A DNA stretch of 64,000 nucleotides. It comes from Ephemerocybe angulata (taxonomy: Eukaryota; Basidiomycota; Agaricomycetes; Agaricales; Psathyrellaceae). Each line of letters begins with the position of its first letter. Positions within the stretch are counted from its first letter, which is position 1. The stretch is taken from positions 806,001-870,000 of the forward strand of contig JAACJK010000058.1 of NCBI GenBank assembly GCA_013368325.1, written 5' to 3'. The notes beneath the pieces are model-generated. The model ran no database searches. It was not told the DNA's origin and saw only the letters and a program-made list of their open reading frames with translations. The position numbers were made by a program, and so were the translations under genes. Of the stretch, positions 35,577 through 46,268 are shown piece by piece.

Positions 35577-37598
35577 GAGGGAATAAATTCACGATTGGGC
35601 GGTGCGGCACGGCAAGCTTTTACCAGCACTGAGAAAGTTGACTATGTCAATGGCTCCTGATTCCACCTGAACGCACTTCAAACTTCGAGCTGAAAGCATA
35701 TGAATATCCCAACATGAGAGGGCAGAATGAATACCATGACGGGAGATTGCAACTAATCACGATTGAACGTCGCGGGCGCTTATTTCGGGGCTTGGCAGAT
35801 GCCCAACGCTGTGGGCATGCACTCGGTCTCCCTACACATCAGAAGCGCGAGCTCGTTCGAGTGGCATCCTTGGACGTGGTATCATTTTCTACAAAGGGAG
35901 GAGACTCGCATCCCGTGCTGAATACTATGAAAGTAAGAGATAACAGTCGCACAACCCTGCTAGACGTTGCCAATGTTCGGGATGAAACGGCCCTGGGGTG
36001 TATGAAGGTGCAGAGCGGCGTCCTGGACCGCAATTGTTGTTTGGGAGGCTGTATACTTAGGGTTGTCGAGTTGCTCTGGGCATCACTGTTCGTCCTGTTT
36101 AAGGGTGCCCGTTTCGACGCGAGTATCCTCGGGTCGTTTTTCCGCTCGCCTTGTCTGTTCTCTATCCCCAGCTCGTTCTTACGCTCGTCTTGTCTGTTGT
36201 CCTTGTGACTCCGATTCCTGCCTCGGGCCTTATTCTTGAGAAGGCGATGAAGGGCAGCTGCAAGTTGGAGCCGCCTACACATGACATACTGGTGAAACCG
36301 ACTGTTCTTTCGGAGGACGAACGTCAATTCTCGAGAACGCGGTATGAGTAACGTTTCGATGCTATTGATCGAGATGAAGGATGAGATCCTAGACTGATCT
36401 GAAGACGCATAGGTGAGTGTATAGTGTCGTCAAGTCACTGCTGAGATGCCCAGGGAGTCGAGAGGTCTGAGTCAGAAGCTATCGAAACTCGATTCCTCGA
36501 AGGATGCGTACGCGTTGGGATCGGGGGCTCACGCGTGGATGGTGTTGAGATTCTGGAACCGATGGCGCAGAACGAGGCAGACCTTCGCGCAGTGAGACGA
36601 CATCATAGCCAAGATGGACGACACCGAATGGAGTCACACTGTCAGAATACTTCAGAACAAGATCGAGGTTTGTAAACGCATCTGCAGTCCTGGAGAGCCT
36701 AAGGTAACGCCAGTATACCACCTGGAATGCAAGTCGATCAGTTCTGGGCAAAGAGAGGTGAACCGCGCCGCAGCCAACGCGTGCGCGGCGCGAGAGATGA
36801 CCCGGTCAGTGACGATGGTGGGCAACGGAGGCAGGGTCTCGCGGATAAGATGTCTGGGCCGAGCGAGAGGCCGTGAGGGAGACACACAAAGATATGAGGA
36901 AGAACGAGCCCGGTAAGGAGTTGGAGACCGGCGCAGCACTCCCAGCGGACTCAGTTTTCCCATTCACAGTGCACCGAAACGCAGCCGCGTCCTCCCTGCA
37001 CGAGATCGAGGTTCTCCTTGTACCAGTGTCGAAGGAAAGTGAAGGTAAGCAGCCAGAGGGTATCGTCCTTACTGGCGCACATTCCCCCACGTTGTCGATC
37101 TTGGCGCATACTGCGAAAAGGAGAAGCCTGTGTAGTCGTGGAGGGACGACAGATCTCGGCGGGAGGTCCGATCCGCGTCTGAGGGATACCGGCGCTGCTT
37201 GCGAGTTGGGGTTTGCTGCTTTCAGGTGTACAGAGAATGCGACGGCGCCGACGTCGACTGCTCACGGTGTTGGTCGAGAGGAAAGCCCGACGAAGCCAGG
37301 CTCGAAAAAGTGCTTGGTTCCCACGCCTAATTAGGTCGGCGTCGGTCGCGACGCAGGCTCTCTCTTCCGTTCTACTCACCCCAGAGCCAGTCGTCCCCTC
37401 CGAAACATGCCCTTTCCCTAGCCCCCTTCTACTGAGTGTCAAAATGCACATGGCTCATTCCCCCAACGACGCTGGATCGACACCATGCACCGACTTCAAT
37501 AGCATAATTAGCGCTCGGCGCATGGGACCAACCGTCGCTCCAAATGCATCGCTTTCGCAGAGTCCGACCGTTAGCCTCTTTGCGTGATAGCTGGAATG
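35577..37598 (+). repeat. Segmental duplication copy B (pairs with 21254-23260)
   Basis: Collinear with copy A. It includes the CGTCGCGGGCGCTTATTT motif (35768-35785), RGRLFRGLADAQRCGH, SEAIETRFLEG and an M-module frame (SPNDAGSTPCTDFNSIISA) near 37451-37510. This copy retains slightly longer frames (35714-36208, 164 codons) than copy A, but no intact recognisable gene. The Helitron enters at its right end. Confidence 0.6.
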
Positions 37599-37642
37599 TT
37601 ATTATATTTGCGGAGCGAAGCGGAGCAATACTGTATTGGTGT

Positions 37643-37669
37643 GGGCGGGTGGGTGGGGGAGGTGGGGGG
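37643..37669 (+). other. G-quadruplex-type tract near the Helitron left end
   Basis: Four G runs separated by single bases (GGGCGGGTGGGTGGGGG) start about 45 bases inside the element. The pattern fits a canonical G-quadruplex. A role in strand transfer or transcription is speculation. Confidence 0.5.
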
Positions 37670-37986
37670 CTAAGCCTTGGCAGCCAAACAAGGACAAATC
37701 AACTTGCACGCACAGATTACACCCGCTGTTCTTTATGCCCTTATATCTCAATAAGATTGAAGCCTGTGGGCCTATAACCCGAGAAATATGTACCGCCGAA
37801 TGCCAGCTACCGGAATATCCAAAAAAGTTGGGAGTAATCCGATTTGTGGTTGAGAAATGAGCCCATAATGTTTCGCAACATGAAATGTGACGCGAAATCC
37901 CCGCCAATCCGACGCGACACTTCCGCGTCGCGTCTTGCCCTGCATCACATAGCCCTACCGCGTCAAACGCGATTATATCTGCCTAT

Positions 37987-40900
37987 ATGCCTGTTGAGAG
38001 AGGTGGAAACGGTGCACGGTGAGTATCGCTACTATATTTACCGTTCATATTGACCTATATGCACTGCACGAAGCCGAGAGATTGCCCAGGAGCCTCCGGC
38101 CCAGGAACGGTTGACAATCCGCATCCCGCCAAGCAAGAAATGTGCACTGTGCTCAAAAGACTTCCGGGCATATAGCTATCAAGCTGCTCAGAATGCGAGA
38201 CCAGACAGGTGTTCCTCTTGCCAGGACAAGGAGAAGTGCTCTCGCTGCCGACATACGAAGAAGCGAAACTTCTTCTACAAGCCCGGAAACACAGATGCTT
38301 TGTTCAAGACGTGCAAGAGGTGCAGGGATGTAGTAACAGAGAAGGTCGCAGACAAAAGAGCACAGGCCGAGCGAGAAGGTTGTGAATATGAACCGTTGTC
38401 ATCCTTGCTAACATCTTCGTTCTCTCGCCCCAGGAATGAGATGGTGCTCTACGGGAGCACACCAAACAACCGTCGCGGACTGCACCAATGAGCGAGGACT
38501 GTTGCAGGCTAGTTGCCAGGAATGCCTGGCGCGACGCAGGCAAAGGCATGCCGAGGTTGCTGCTGCTGCTGCTGCTGTGAACGCGGCTGCCGATGCTGCA
38601 GCAGAACAAGCCGTTGCCAATGATGCTGACGCCAACCCAGCACTTCATGGGCTCGACGAGGATGAGTTTGATCTCATATTTGGCGATGGTGCTGAGTACA
38701 TGAATATACAGCTGCCTGATGACAGCGTCCTAAACGCCCGAGAGGCTGGATTGATGGCAAATTTTGAGGAGGCGCTCAACAACATAAAGCTCGAATCTTG
38801 CGACACATGCTACGAGGAATCATTTGACATGAAACTCGTCGAAAGGCAATGTGCATCGTGCCGGAACGACAAATGCGACCCTGTGAGAAAATGGTCAATT
38901 CAAAACGACACGCAGCCTGGTATCGAATGTTTGAACCTTAGCTCCGAGCAGACTGCTAACGAGAAACCTTTCTATAACCAGCCCTTGAAGTCCCACTTTG
39001 CTTGAAAGGCTTGACAGACATTGAGGAGATGCTGATCAGTCGCATCAAGACCTACATGCAGGTCCGATACACGTCAGGCCGACAACTGAGCTACAAGGAC
39101 CATATAATCAATTTCCGGCAAGACATCAGCACAATAGCAACTCGCCTACCTCGTTTACCCGAGGATGTTGACCTGGTGATCATTCGTCAGGAAGGGACTG
39201 ACTTGGAGCAGCACGTTGACTTCATGGTGCGGCGTGAAAAGGTTCGCGCTGCGCTCGAGTGGAAAATTGCAAATGATCCACACTACGCGGATCTGCAGCT
39301 TGATGAGGATGCTCTCGCCCAGCTGCCTGAGTCAGGATCCGTCGTGGGCCGCCTGCAGACGGCTCGTGAGGGGCGTCAAGATGGTCTTCAGGCACAAGGC
39401 CAAGGCCCTGAAAATGCAACTGCGCCTGAAGCTGATGATGCAGACGATGGTAACAGTCAGACGGTTGCAGGCGTGATGGATTTGAATGGCATCGGGCGTA
39501 CCGAGGTCCAAGAGATACGCTCTGGTGCTGAAGAAGTTGTGAATGGTGGACCACGGCCTCAACCTGCCGCTCCAAGACCGCGCGCCTACGAACAAGAGAT
39601 TGTGAGTACTCGGACTATTTAATCTGAGAAGACTAACTAAGCGCACAATAGCTGTACGCACCTGCTGCTGACCCCACACCCCTATCTGAAATCACGCCTG
39701 GATACATACCCATGGCATTCCCAACGCTATTCCCTGATGGAAAGTGCGACTATTACGCGCCTCGTGCGCGCAAGGTTGAGCTAGGCGAATATTTTGCCCA
39801 TTTACTGAAATTCCGTGGTGGACGTTTTGCGCAACATAAGCGCTTCCCATGGTTCGCATTTAACACGCTTCAACGAGCTCGAACCCTGTCGAAGTCGAAG
39901 ATCTTTATACGCCAAAACCACGATGAAGCAAAACTCACCTCCAATGATATTGAAGAGCTCCTACGCGAGGGAGACGAGCGGATTGTGGCAAAGATGATGC
40001 GCTATGGTGAAGACATCCGAGGAACCCGGGCCTACTGGGCAGCACGTCGTCAGGAACTGATTGATGCAATGCGGGTCAAGGACTCACCTCATATCTTCTT
40101 CACTCTTAGTGCTGCAGACCTTCAATGGCCTGACTTACACCAGCACATGCCACCACCGGAGCAGCCAGCGGATACCCCTGCTGATGCTCGTAAACAAAGA
40201 AGAACCGCTCTTAATAACAATCCCCATATTGCAGCAGCATATCTTGACGAGCGCATCAAGGCATACTTGAAGCACTTTCTTGGACCCCTCCTGGATGTCG
40301 TTGACTTCTGGTATCGGTACGAATGGCAAGAGCGAGGAAGCGGTCACATTCACGGCTTCCTTTGGATACGGAATGCCCCCAATCCGGAGGCAATCGATTG
40401 GAGCCTCCTGAAGAAACCGGATGCCATTATTCCTGACGACCAACAAGAAAAGATGGACGAGTACCTTCGGTTCTGGAATAGCATCATCACGGCATCACAC
40501 CCCTCCCCTCGTGGACCAGAAGACGCAAACGCTCCCCTGCCCGGTCAGCATCCATGCTCCATCCCACGCCAGGAGCTGAAGCACACCAAGCAAGAGCTGT
40601 CGGACCTCCTTGAGTGGGTTGAGCGCCATCGAAAGTGCGTAGCTGGGTATTGCTTGGTCAAGCGCAAGGTGCCCGGGCAGGATGAACCAACGCAGGTGTG
40701 CCGGTTCGATTTCCCTATGCCCCTCCGAGATTCGCCAGTGGTTGGACTCGACAGCAAACGCAGGCTCAGGTTCGAGCCTACTCGTAACGACCCTCTTCTC
40801 AACACACACAACAGGGCAATGATACTTGCGTGGCGGGCGAATATCGATCTCAAACCAGTTCTTTCGAAGGAGTCGGCACTCGAGTACGCGGCAAAGTATG

Positions 40901-43411
40901 CTACAAAGGCCGAGAAGAATGCTCCTACGTTTACTGATCTCCTGCGCTCCGTCGTTGAGGGCAGGAATGAGCAAATGACCGCCCAAGCTACATGCCAGAA
41001 GCTCCTAAACAAGATGGTTGGCGAGCGAGCTTATCCTGCACAGGAAACCGCGCACCTTCTACTTGGAATACCTCTCGTACGCTCCTCGTTCAACTTCCAA
41101 ACCCTTTCCCTCGCACCAAATGGATCATTCCGCCGCCTACGTCGGCAAGACGAATCCAACCCTGCTGTTGGACTTGCTGACAGCGTGACCGAGGAGTCTT
41201 GGATTCAGCGCTACGTTCAAAGGCCCGAGTCATTGGAGAACCTTTCGCTTCATGATCTGATGACGACCCATACCTGGTACAAATCAGCATGGCGCAAGAA
41301 AAGGAACACTGAAGGCATGATGCGCACCATTCTCCGTGTCTTCCCTCGCTATCCTCCAAACCCTCAGGATGATCTTTACGACGAGTATTGCCGCACAAAG
41401 ATTATCCTGCACCATCCTTTCCGCAACTTGAACTCGATCCGGGAACGTGAGGATCAGCCATGGGCCGAGTTAATGGCACGGTGCCAAGCTCAGGAGCATA
41501 CCCATCCAAGGGATACACTTCGTTGCTGGGAGGAGGAAAATCGGGAGGTAGATGAAGAAGAGGAAGATGAGGACTTGCTGAATCCTGACGTTGGGGAGAT
41601 GACCGAAGATGACTGGCAGACGTGGGCACGGTTACGGCCTGACGGTGGGAACATTCCGATGTTTGGCCTTGATGATCTCGGCAAGCGCCCACTCGATGAT
41701 GGTTGGGATCTCGATGCCTCTCGCAACCGCTGGAACGACGTGACATCTATGCAGACATGGATTCAAGAACAGAAGCGAGAATATGTTTACCAAGCGGATG
41801 AGGAGGACCTTAAGGACCCTGACACACTTGCCCCAGAGCAACGTGTCATCTACGACCAATATGTCGATGCTTATGCACAAATACTAGCTGGTACGTCCCT
41901 TCCCAATCCTCTTAAACTGTAAGTAAATATACTAATGTTGAAGTATCAGGAAACACCCCAGCTCAGGTACTTAGTAACATCGATGGTACAGCGGGGTGCG
42001 GCAAGACATATACGATCAAGCTCATATGCCAGACTCTACGTGAAATGGCAACTGCGCATGGTGAACCTGAGCCGTTCCGTATCCTGGCACCTTCGGGAGT
42101 GGCTGCGCTCAACATATCTGGCAGTACTCTACACTCCGGTCTCTTCATTCCGACGGGCAACACTTTTGAGAAGCTCAAAGGGACACGTCTTGCAGCACTA
42201 CAGCTTGCTTGGAACGGTGTTTACTTCATCATCATTGATGAAAAGTCCATGGTCGGTCTCAAACTGCTGGCAAAGGTCGACTCGCGCTGCCGCCAAATTC
42301 GTCCACATGAAGCAGATATCCCTTTCGGCGGGTTTCACATGGCTCTAATCGGCGATTTTGCGCAACTTCCCCCGGTCGGTGATACTCCGCTGTACGCGCC
42401 GCCATCTACTGTCGACAACGAGAATGGGAAGCTTAGTCGGGATGGCGCAACTCTCTACTCGCACTTTCTGGGCAGCCATCAGCTTCTCTTTGTACATCGC
42501 CAACAGGGAAACTCTCCAGAACAGACAGCCTTTCGAGAACTCCTCAAGCGGGCTTCTGACGGAAGACTGACTATGGACGACTGGCAGCGCTTACTTACCC
42601 GGACTCCGGCTAACCTCTCGCAAGAGGAACAAAGAGGCTTTGATGATGCAGTTTGCCTTTTCGCAACGCGAAGCGACGTACACAACGTGAATCTCCTTGA
42701 AATCCAGCGGCTGAACAACCCCTGTGCTCGCATCAAGGCAGTCCATGAAGGTGGCTCACTGGCCGAAAATGCTCCTTCTGACGAGGCTGCCGGACTGGAG
42801 TCTCAAATCGTTCTATCAAAAGGAGCCAAGGTTATGATTACCCGGAACCTCTGGCTTAAACAAGGTGGGTCCTCTCAGTCTATAATCAATGTTGGAGTGG
42901 GCTAATGTCCGGTATAGGCCTTGTAAACGGGACAGTCGGCACAGTCGAAGACATTGTATGGGCGCCCGGTGCATCTCGTTCCGACATCCCCTTGGCCGTA
43001 CTAGTCTCGTGCCGGGAGTACAAAGGCCCGACGCTCTGGAGAACGGCGCCAGAGCTGCCCAACTTCCCGAACGGCGTCCCCATCATTCCCATCTCGGCAC
43101 TCAAGACAACATTCGAGGTCAACGGCAAACCGTGCGCTCGTACTCAGATTCCCTTACGCTTGGCCTGGGCAGTAACTATACACAAATCACAAGGCCTTAC
43201 TCTGAAGAAAATAAAGCTGGGGCTCGGAAAGAAGGAGTTCTCGACTGGGCTAACATTTGTTGGTCTCTCGAGGGTTGCATCGTTCAAGGACATCATGATT
43301 GTTGATACATTGGATTATTCTCGAATTGCGAAACTTGGTGGCAAGTACTTACAATACCGTCTCGTAGACTACGCACGTCGTTACCAGTTGCCCAATCCAC
43401 CAAATGCATGA
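37987..43411 (+). CDS. Helitron Rep-helicase transposase
   Basis: Seven exons: 37987-38018, 38074-38378, 38434-38919, 38982-39601, 39652-41890, 41950-42864, 42918-43411, summing to 5091 nt (1696 aa) with every junction in frame and GT-AG introns of 50-62 nt. The N-terminus has Cys-rich metal-binding-type motifs (CALCSKDF, CSSCQDKEKCSRC) and a poly-Ala stretch encoded by GCT repeats. A Helitron-specific region (LKGLTDIEEMLISRI) begins near residue 280. The Rep nuclease has the HUH motif GSGHIHGFLW near 711 and the two-tyrosine motif EYAAKYATK near 891. The PIF1-type helicase has GTAGCGKT near 1239 (completed only by splicing at 41949), IIIDE near 1320 and AWAVTIHKSQGLT near 1615. Role: nick, transfer and unwind DNA for rolling-circle transposition. 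The first exon (start MPVERGGN) is the least certain. Confidence 0.88.
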
Positions 43412-43467
43412 GCCCAGATATGAAGATAACTCGCCTTTCGGATATCATCTTGAGTGGCTCTCTGACT

Positions 43468-43484
43468 CCTTCGCTCCGCGAAGG
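43468..43484 (+). terminator. Helitron 3'-end hairpin
   Basis: A 6-bp stem CCTTCG/CGAAGG with a 5-base loop, followed by a second small stem GCCG-ACG-CGGC. In the family such hairpins act as the rolling-circle termination signal. Confidence 0.6.
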
Positions 43485-43497
43485 GCCGACGCGGCGG

Positions 43498-45300
43498 ACC
43501 AATTACATGTTTGGTTTCTCTGCCTGGATACCCTGGTGGTGACTTACTTCCTTGTTTCCAGAACGCATCCCCTCCAATCTCACTCATTCGTTCACCGCGC
43601 CAGACTCGGGACCCCGTTCAGGATACGGGTGATATTTACGCTGCTGGAAATAGGCTATACTCTAAGGAACCTACGCTTATCGACATCTAGCGACTCGAAA
43701 TCCTTCTCGGTCCATCAGAACCAAGATCACACGGCGGTTATGGGATAACCTTCCGTACCAGCTCGTGTACATCGTTTCCAGCTTCTACGTACATACCTTG
43801 GATGGGCGACGGCTCGAATACATCACGGAAATGTTGGGTTCAGCCATCCCCTATCCAGACGCGAAGATACATGCTAACCGGACCAGCCAGTCTCTTCCGA
43901 CCTTCCTTCAGTCAACCCCGGCACTTTGGCATCCGCAATGCGCCAATCACCCACCACCCGACGTATGCACCCCCATGAGTCGAACTACAGCACTGCCGAA
44001 CAGACACTCGCCCAGCCTGCTCCCGTCCGAAACCATGCCTCTACACCCTCTCCATAACCATTCCGCAGAATTCTGCAAAGCGTCGAGTGGACACACAGGG
44101 ACGAGTTCCAACCTCCGGGCCTCCTGCGCTAGACTAGCCGACAATCCAACAGAACAGACTCGATACGAGTAGGAGGAGACTGCGTTTCTTCGAACACTAG
44201 CGCCGATTCTGGAGATCGCCAAGCCGGAACGAGAGCCAGTTCAGCGTCATCGTTTGCGCGATGGATTGGGGCCGTGGTGCCGAGTGTTTGAAACCCTGGC
44301 TGTGAAAGGGCACCATCGACCTCTCGCTCGGAATGCTGCAAAAGCCATAGCCTCTCCTGATTGCTGTGCGGTCGAGGCGAATAAGCCAACACCTCCTCAG
44401 CCGGCACCCATTCACGCCGACCATTCCCTCAATCGAACAACTCTGTGAATGCGTATTGGATTTGCCCTGAGCGCGAGTCTGCTGTTGAAATCGGTGCATG
44501 GTGCCATTTCAGCGTCGTTGGTGCGATGGGCAGCGTGTAGTGAGAGATGCACTAGCGGTACGCTAGGGAAAGAACATGTTTCAAAGGGGAGGACTGGAGT
44601 CCTCCGATCTTCGAGGCTGATAACAGAACACGAAGCGGTTCGGGCAGAGGGTCGCTGTTTGGGACGAGAGTGGAGGCATAGGTTGGACGCGAGGTGAGTG
44701 AGCTTAAGATGGGCATTGCCTCGATGATTCACTTATGTATCTCTCGCAGGGTATTTCGCCAAAACTTCTCGCACGCAGTTTCGCCGTCGTCGCCAAAGTC
44801 TTGCAGCTCAACTCATACCCGGAAAGTCCAATCCGACCAAGAGTTCCAGAGGACGGCTTTGCCTCGACATCCCCCCCCTCATCAGCCGGTCGACGAGAGT
44901 GCGTAGGGTGCTGCGAACCTCGCTGGGATTGGGATGCATCAGCCGCTTCTCGATGAGTGATGATCAACCAGGCGGCCAAGGCTCTCGGATCGTCCGAACA
45001 CCTCCACACCTCGGCGCTGCTACTGTCGCCATCGTCGGTGGCCTGCGAATGACGACGAGGTTTAAGAGCGATGATATTGTTGGGCGAGGGTGCTGGTGAC
45101 CGAGGGTTAGTCGAACGAGTGAGCCTGCGATGCACCGTTCTCGCAGACCTCCAGCTCATCGCTTCTCCCGCGCCGGCCCTCTGTGGGTTACCTGACGGTA
45201 ACCTGTCACTCCGTGACATCCAAGGTGTGACCGGCTCAGGTCACGGCTGGACGCGAGCCTAGCCTCTCGCGCGCAGCTTCTGTGTCCAGGGATCTGGACC
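43498..45300 (+). repeat. Spacer module after the Helitron, with one inverted M copy
   Basis: The spacer resumes with ATTACATGTTTGG...CTTGTTTCCAG, matching the intron-like stretch that ends near 34075. A GTGAGTGAG...CTCTCGCAG stretch at 44694-44749 belongs to the five-copy intron-like family. On the minus strand 44412-44732 carries an M frame (HAAHRTNDAEMAPCTDFN), so one module is inverted relative to the rest. The 44815-45185 block matches 24420-24770. No intact gene. Confidence 0.5.
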
Positions 45301-45965
45301 GCAACACTTCGGGCGAATTTCTTGGCCACTGATTTGCATATCGACCGACTACAACTTCGGTGTCTCGCTAGACGGTAGACCCTCCTTCTCCTCGCTTCTG
45401 CCGGTCGCTGAAAGCTTCATGGACGCTGGGGTGACGGTGACTTCACCTGCTCAGCGCTCGGCGATCATCATTCGTGACACAGTCGATGCTGCTGGCTTTG
45501 GTGGAAGCTGACCCTGCCAGCGTCTCCTGCTCATCTCGCCTCCGTGTAGATCTGCGTCACTGGCTGTTCCCATGCCGGTTGGCCGCACACATACCAGTAG
45601 CGCCTCTTGGATAAGGAGTGTCGGAATTTCGGAGGGTTGCAATGTCTGGTTAGGATAGAGATATTTCTCGTCTCAACTTGTGTCTGAGAACGCGCAGCGT
45701 CACGTCAACTTGCTTCACATTTGAACACGTATGGGGTAGAATCAGTCAAGACTCGTCCAGCTACTCCAGCAGCCTACACGCAATCGCTGGAAGAATTCCT
45801 TCTCTACATTATAGTCTATGGTCTGTACCTTTGACGATGAATTGGCTTTTTTTGCTTCTTAAATGGCTCCCTCGACGCTCCCTCTCTCATGGCGATGAAA
45901 TAAATGGCCGTTGTTTCGGGGCTAAGGTTCGAAATTTACATATATAATCCGTCAGTCGATCAAGC
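45301..45965. other. Spacer 3 end, no gene seen
   Basis: The 45451-45560 part (GCGATCATCATTCGT, GTCGATG) resembles 9010-9055 in spacer 1. Otherwise nothing recognisable. Confidence 0.35.
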
Positions 45966-46268
45966 TTCGCGGGCGCTTATTTTCTCAGGACCTGTATAGC
46001 CGATCTTTGAAGTTTGAATCTGTGTAAAGAGGTGTATGCGTCCACTTATCATCCCTCAGTCCAAGTTCGTCAGCTGCTCTGGGCTCCAGAAAATGTGCGA
46101 TGAGGATGAGCACAGCTGATAGGGCGTTTGAGGGCAAGCTGTGAGGGCGGGAGGCGGAGTTCCAATCCTAGGTTGACCTCCTACCATCACCTCCCCATCG
46201 TCTGCGCGGATTCCCCTTGCCCATTCCTGAGTGGTCTCCCCCATACCACCGTAACGAACCATCCAATG
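45966..46268 (+). promoter_or_regulatory. NLR4 upstream region with CGGGCGCTTATT motif
   Basis: CGCGGGCGCTTATTTT at 45968-45983, about 290 bases before the ATG. TATATAATCC lies just upstream at 45942. Closely similar to the NLR3 upstream region. Confidence 0.55.

Larger units (their letters stand above)
37599..43497 (+). mobile_element. Autonomous Helitron, apparently intact
   Basis: A rolling-circle transposon about 5.9 kb long; ends are good to about 10 bases. The limits come from loss of homology to the spacer paralogue: left flank GATAGCTGGAATG, right flank ATTACATGTTTGGTTTCTC. The left end has TTGCGGAGCGAAGCGG (37609-37624). The right end has the hairpin CCTTCG-CTCCG-CGAAGG (43468-43484), whose reverse complement contains the same GCGGAGCGAAG word. 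Such asymmetric inverted repeats with a 3' hairpin are known from Helitron2/Helentron-type elements. One Rep-helicase gene fills the interior. No cargo gene is seen. Confidence 0.85.

Noticed and set aside
41926..42348. Alternate frame of 137 codons overlapping the Helitron helicase
   Set aside because: The helicase frame contains the Walker A and B motifs and joins upstream by an in-frame intron; this one has no motif.
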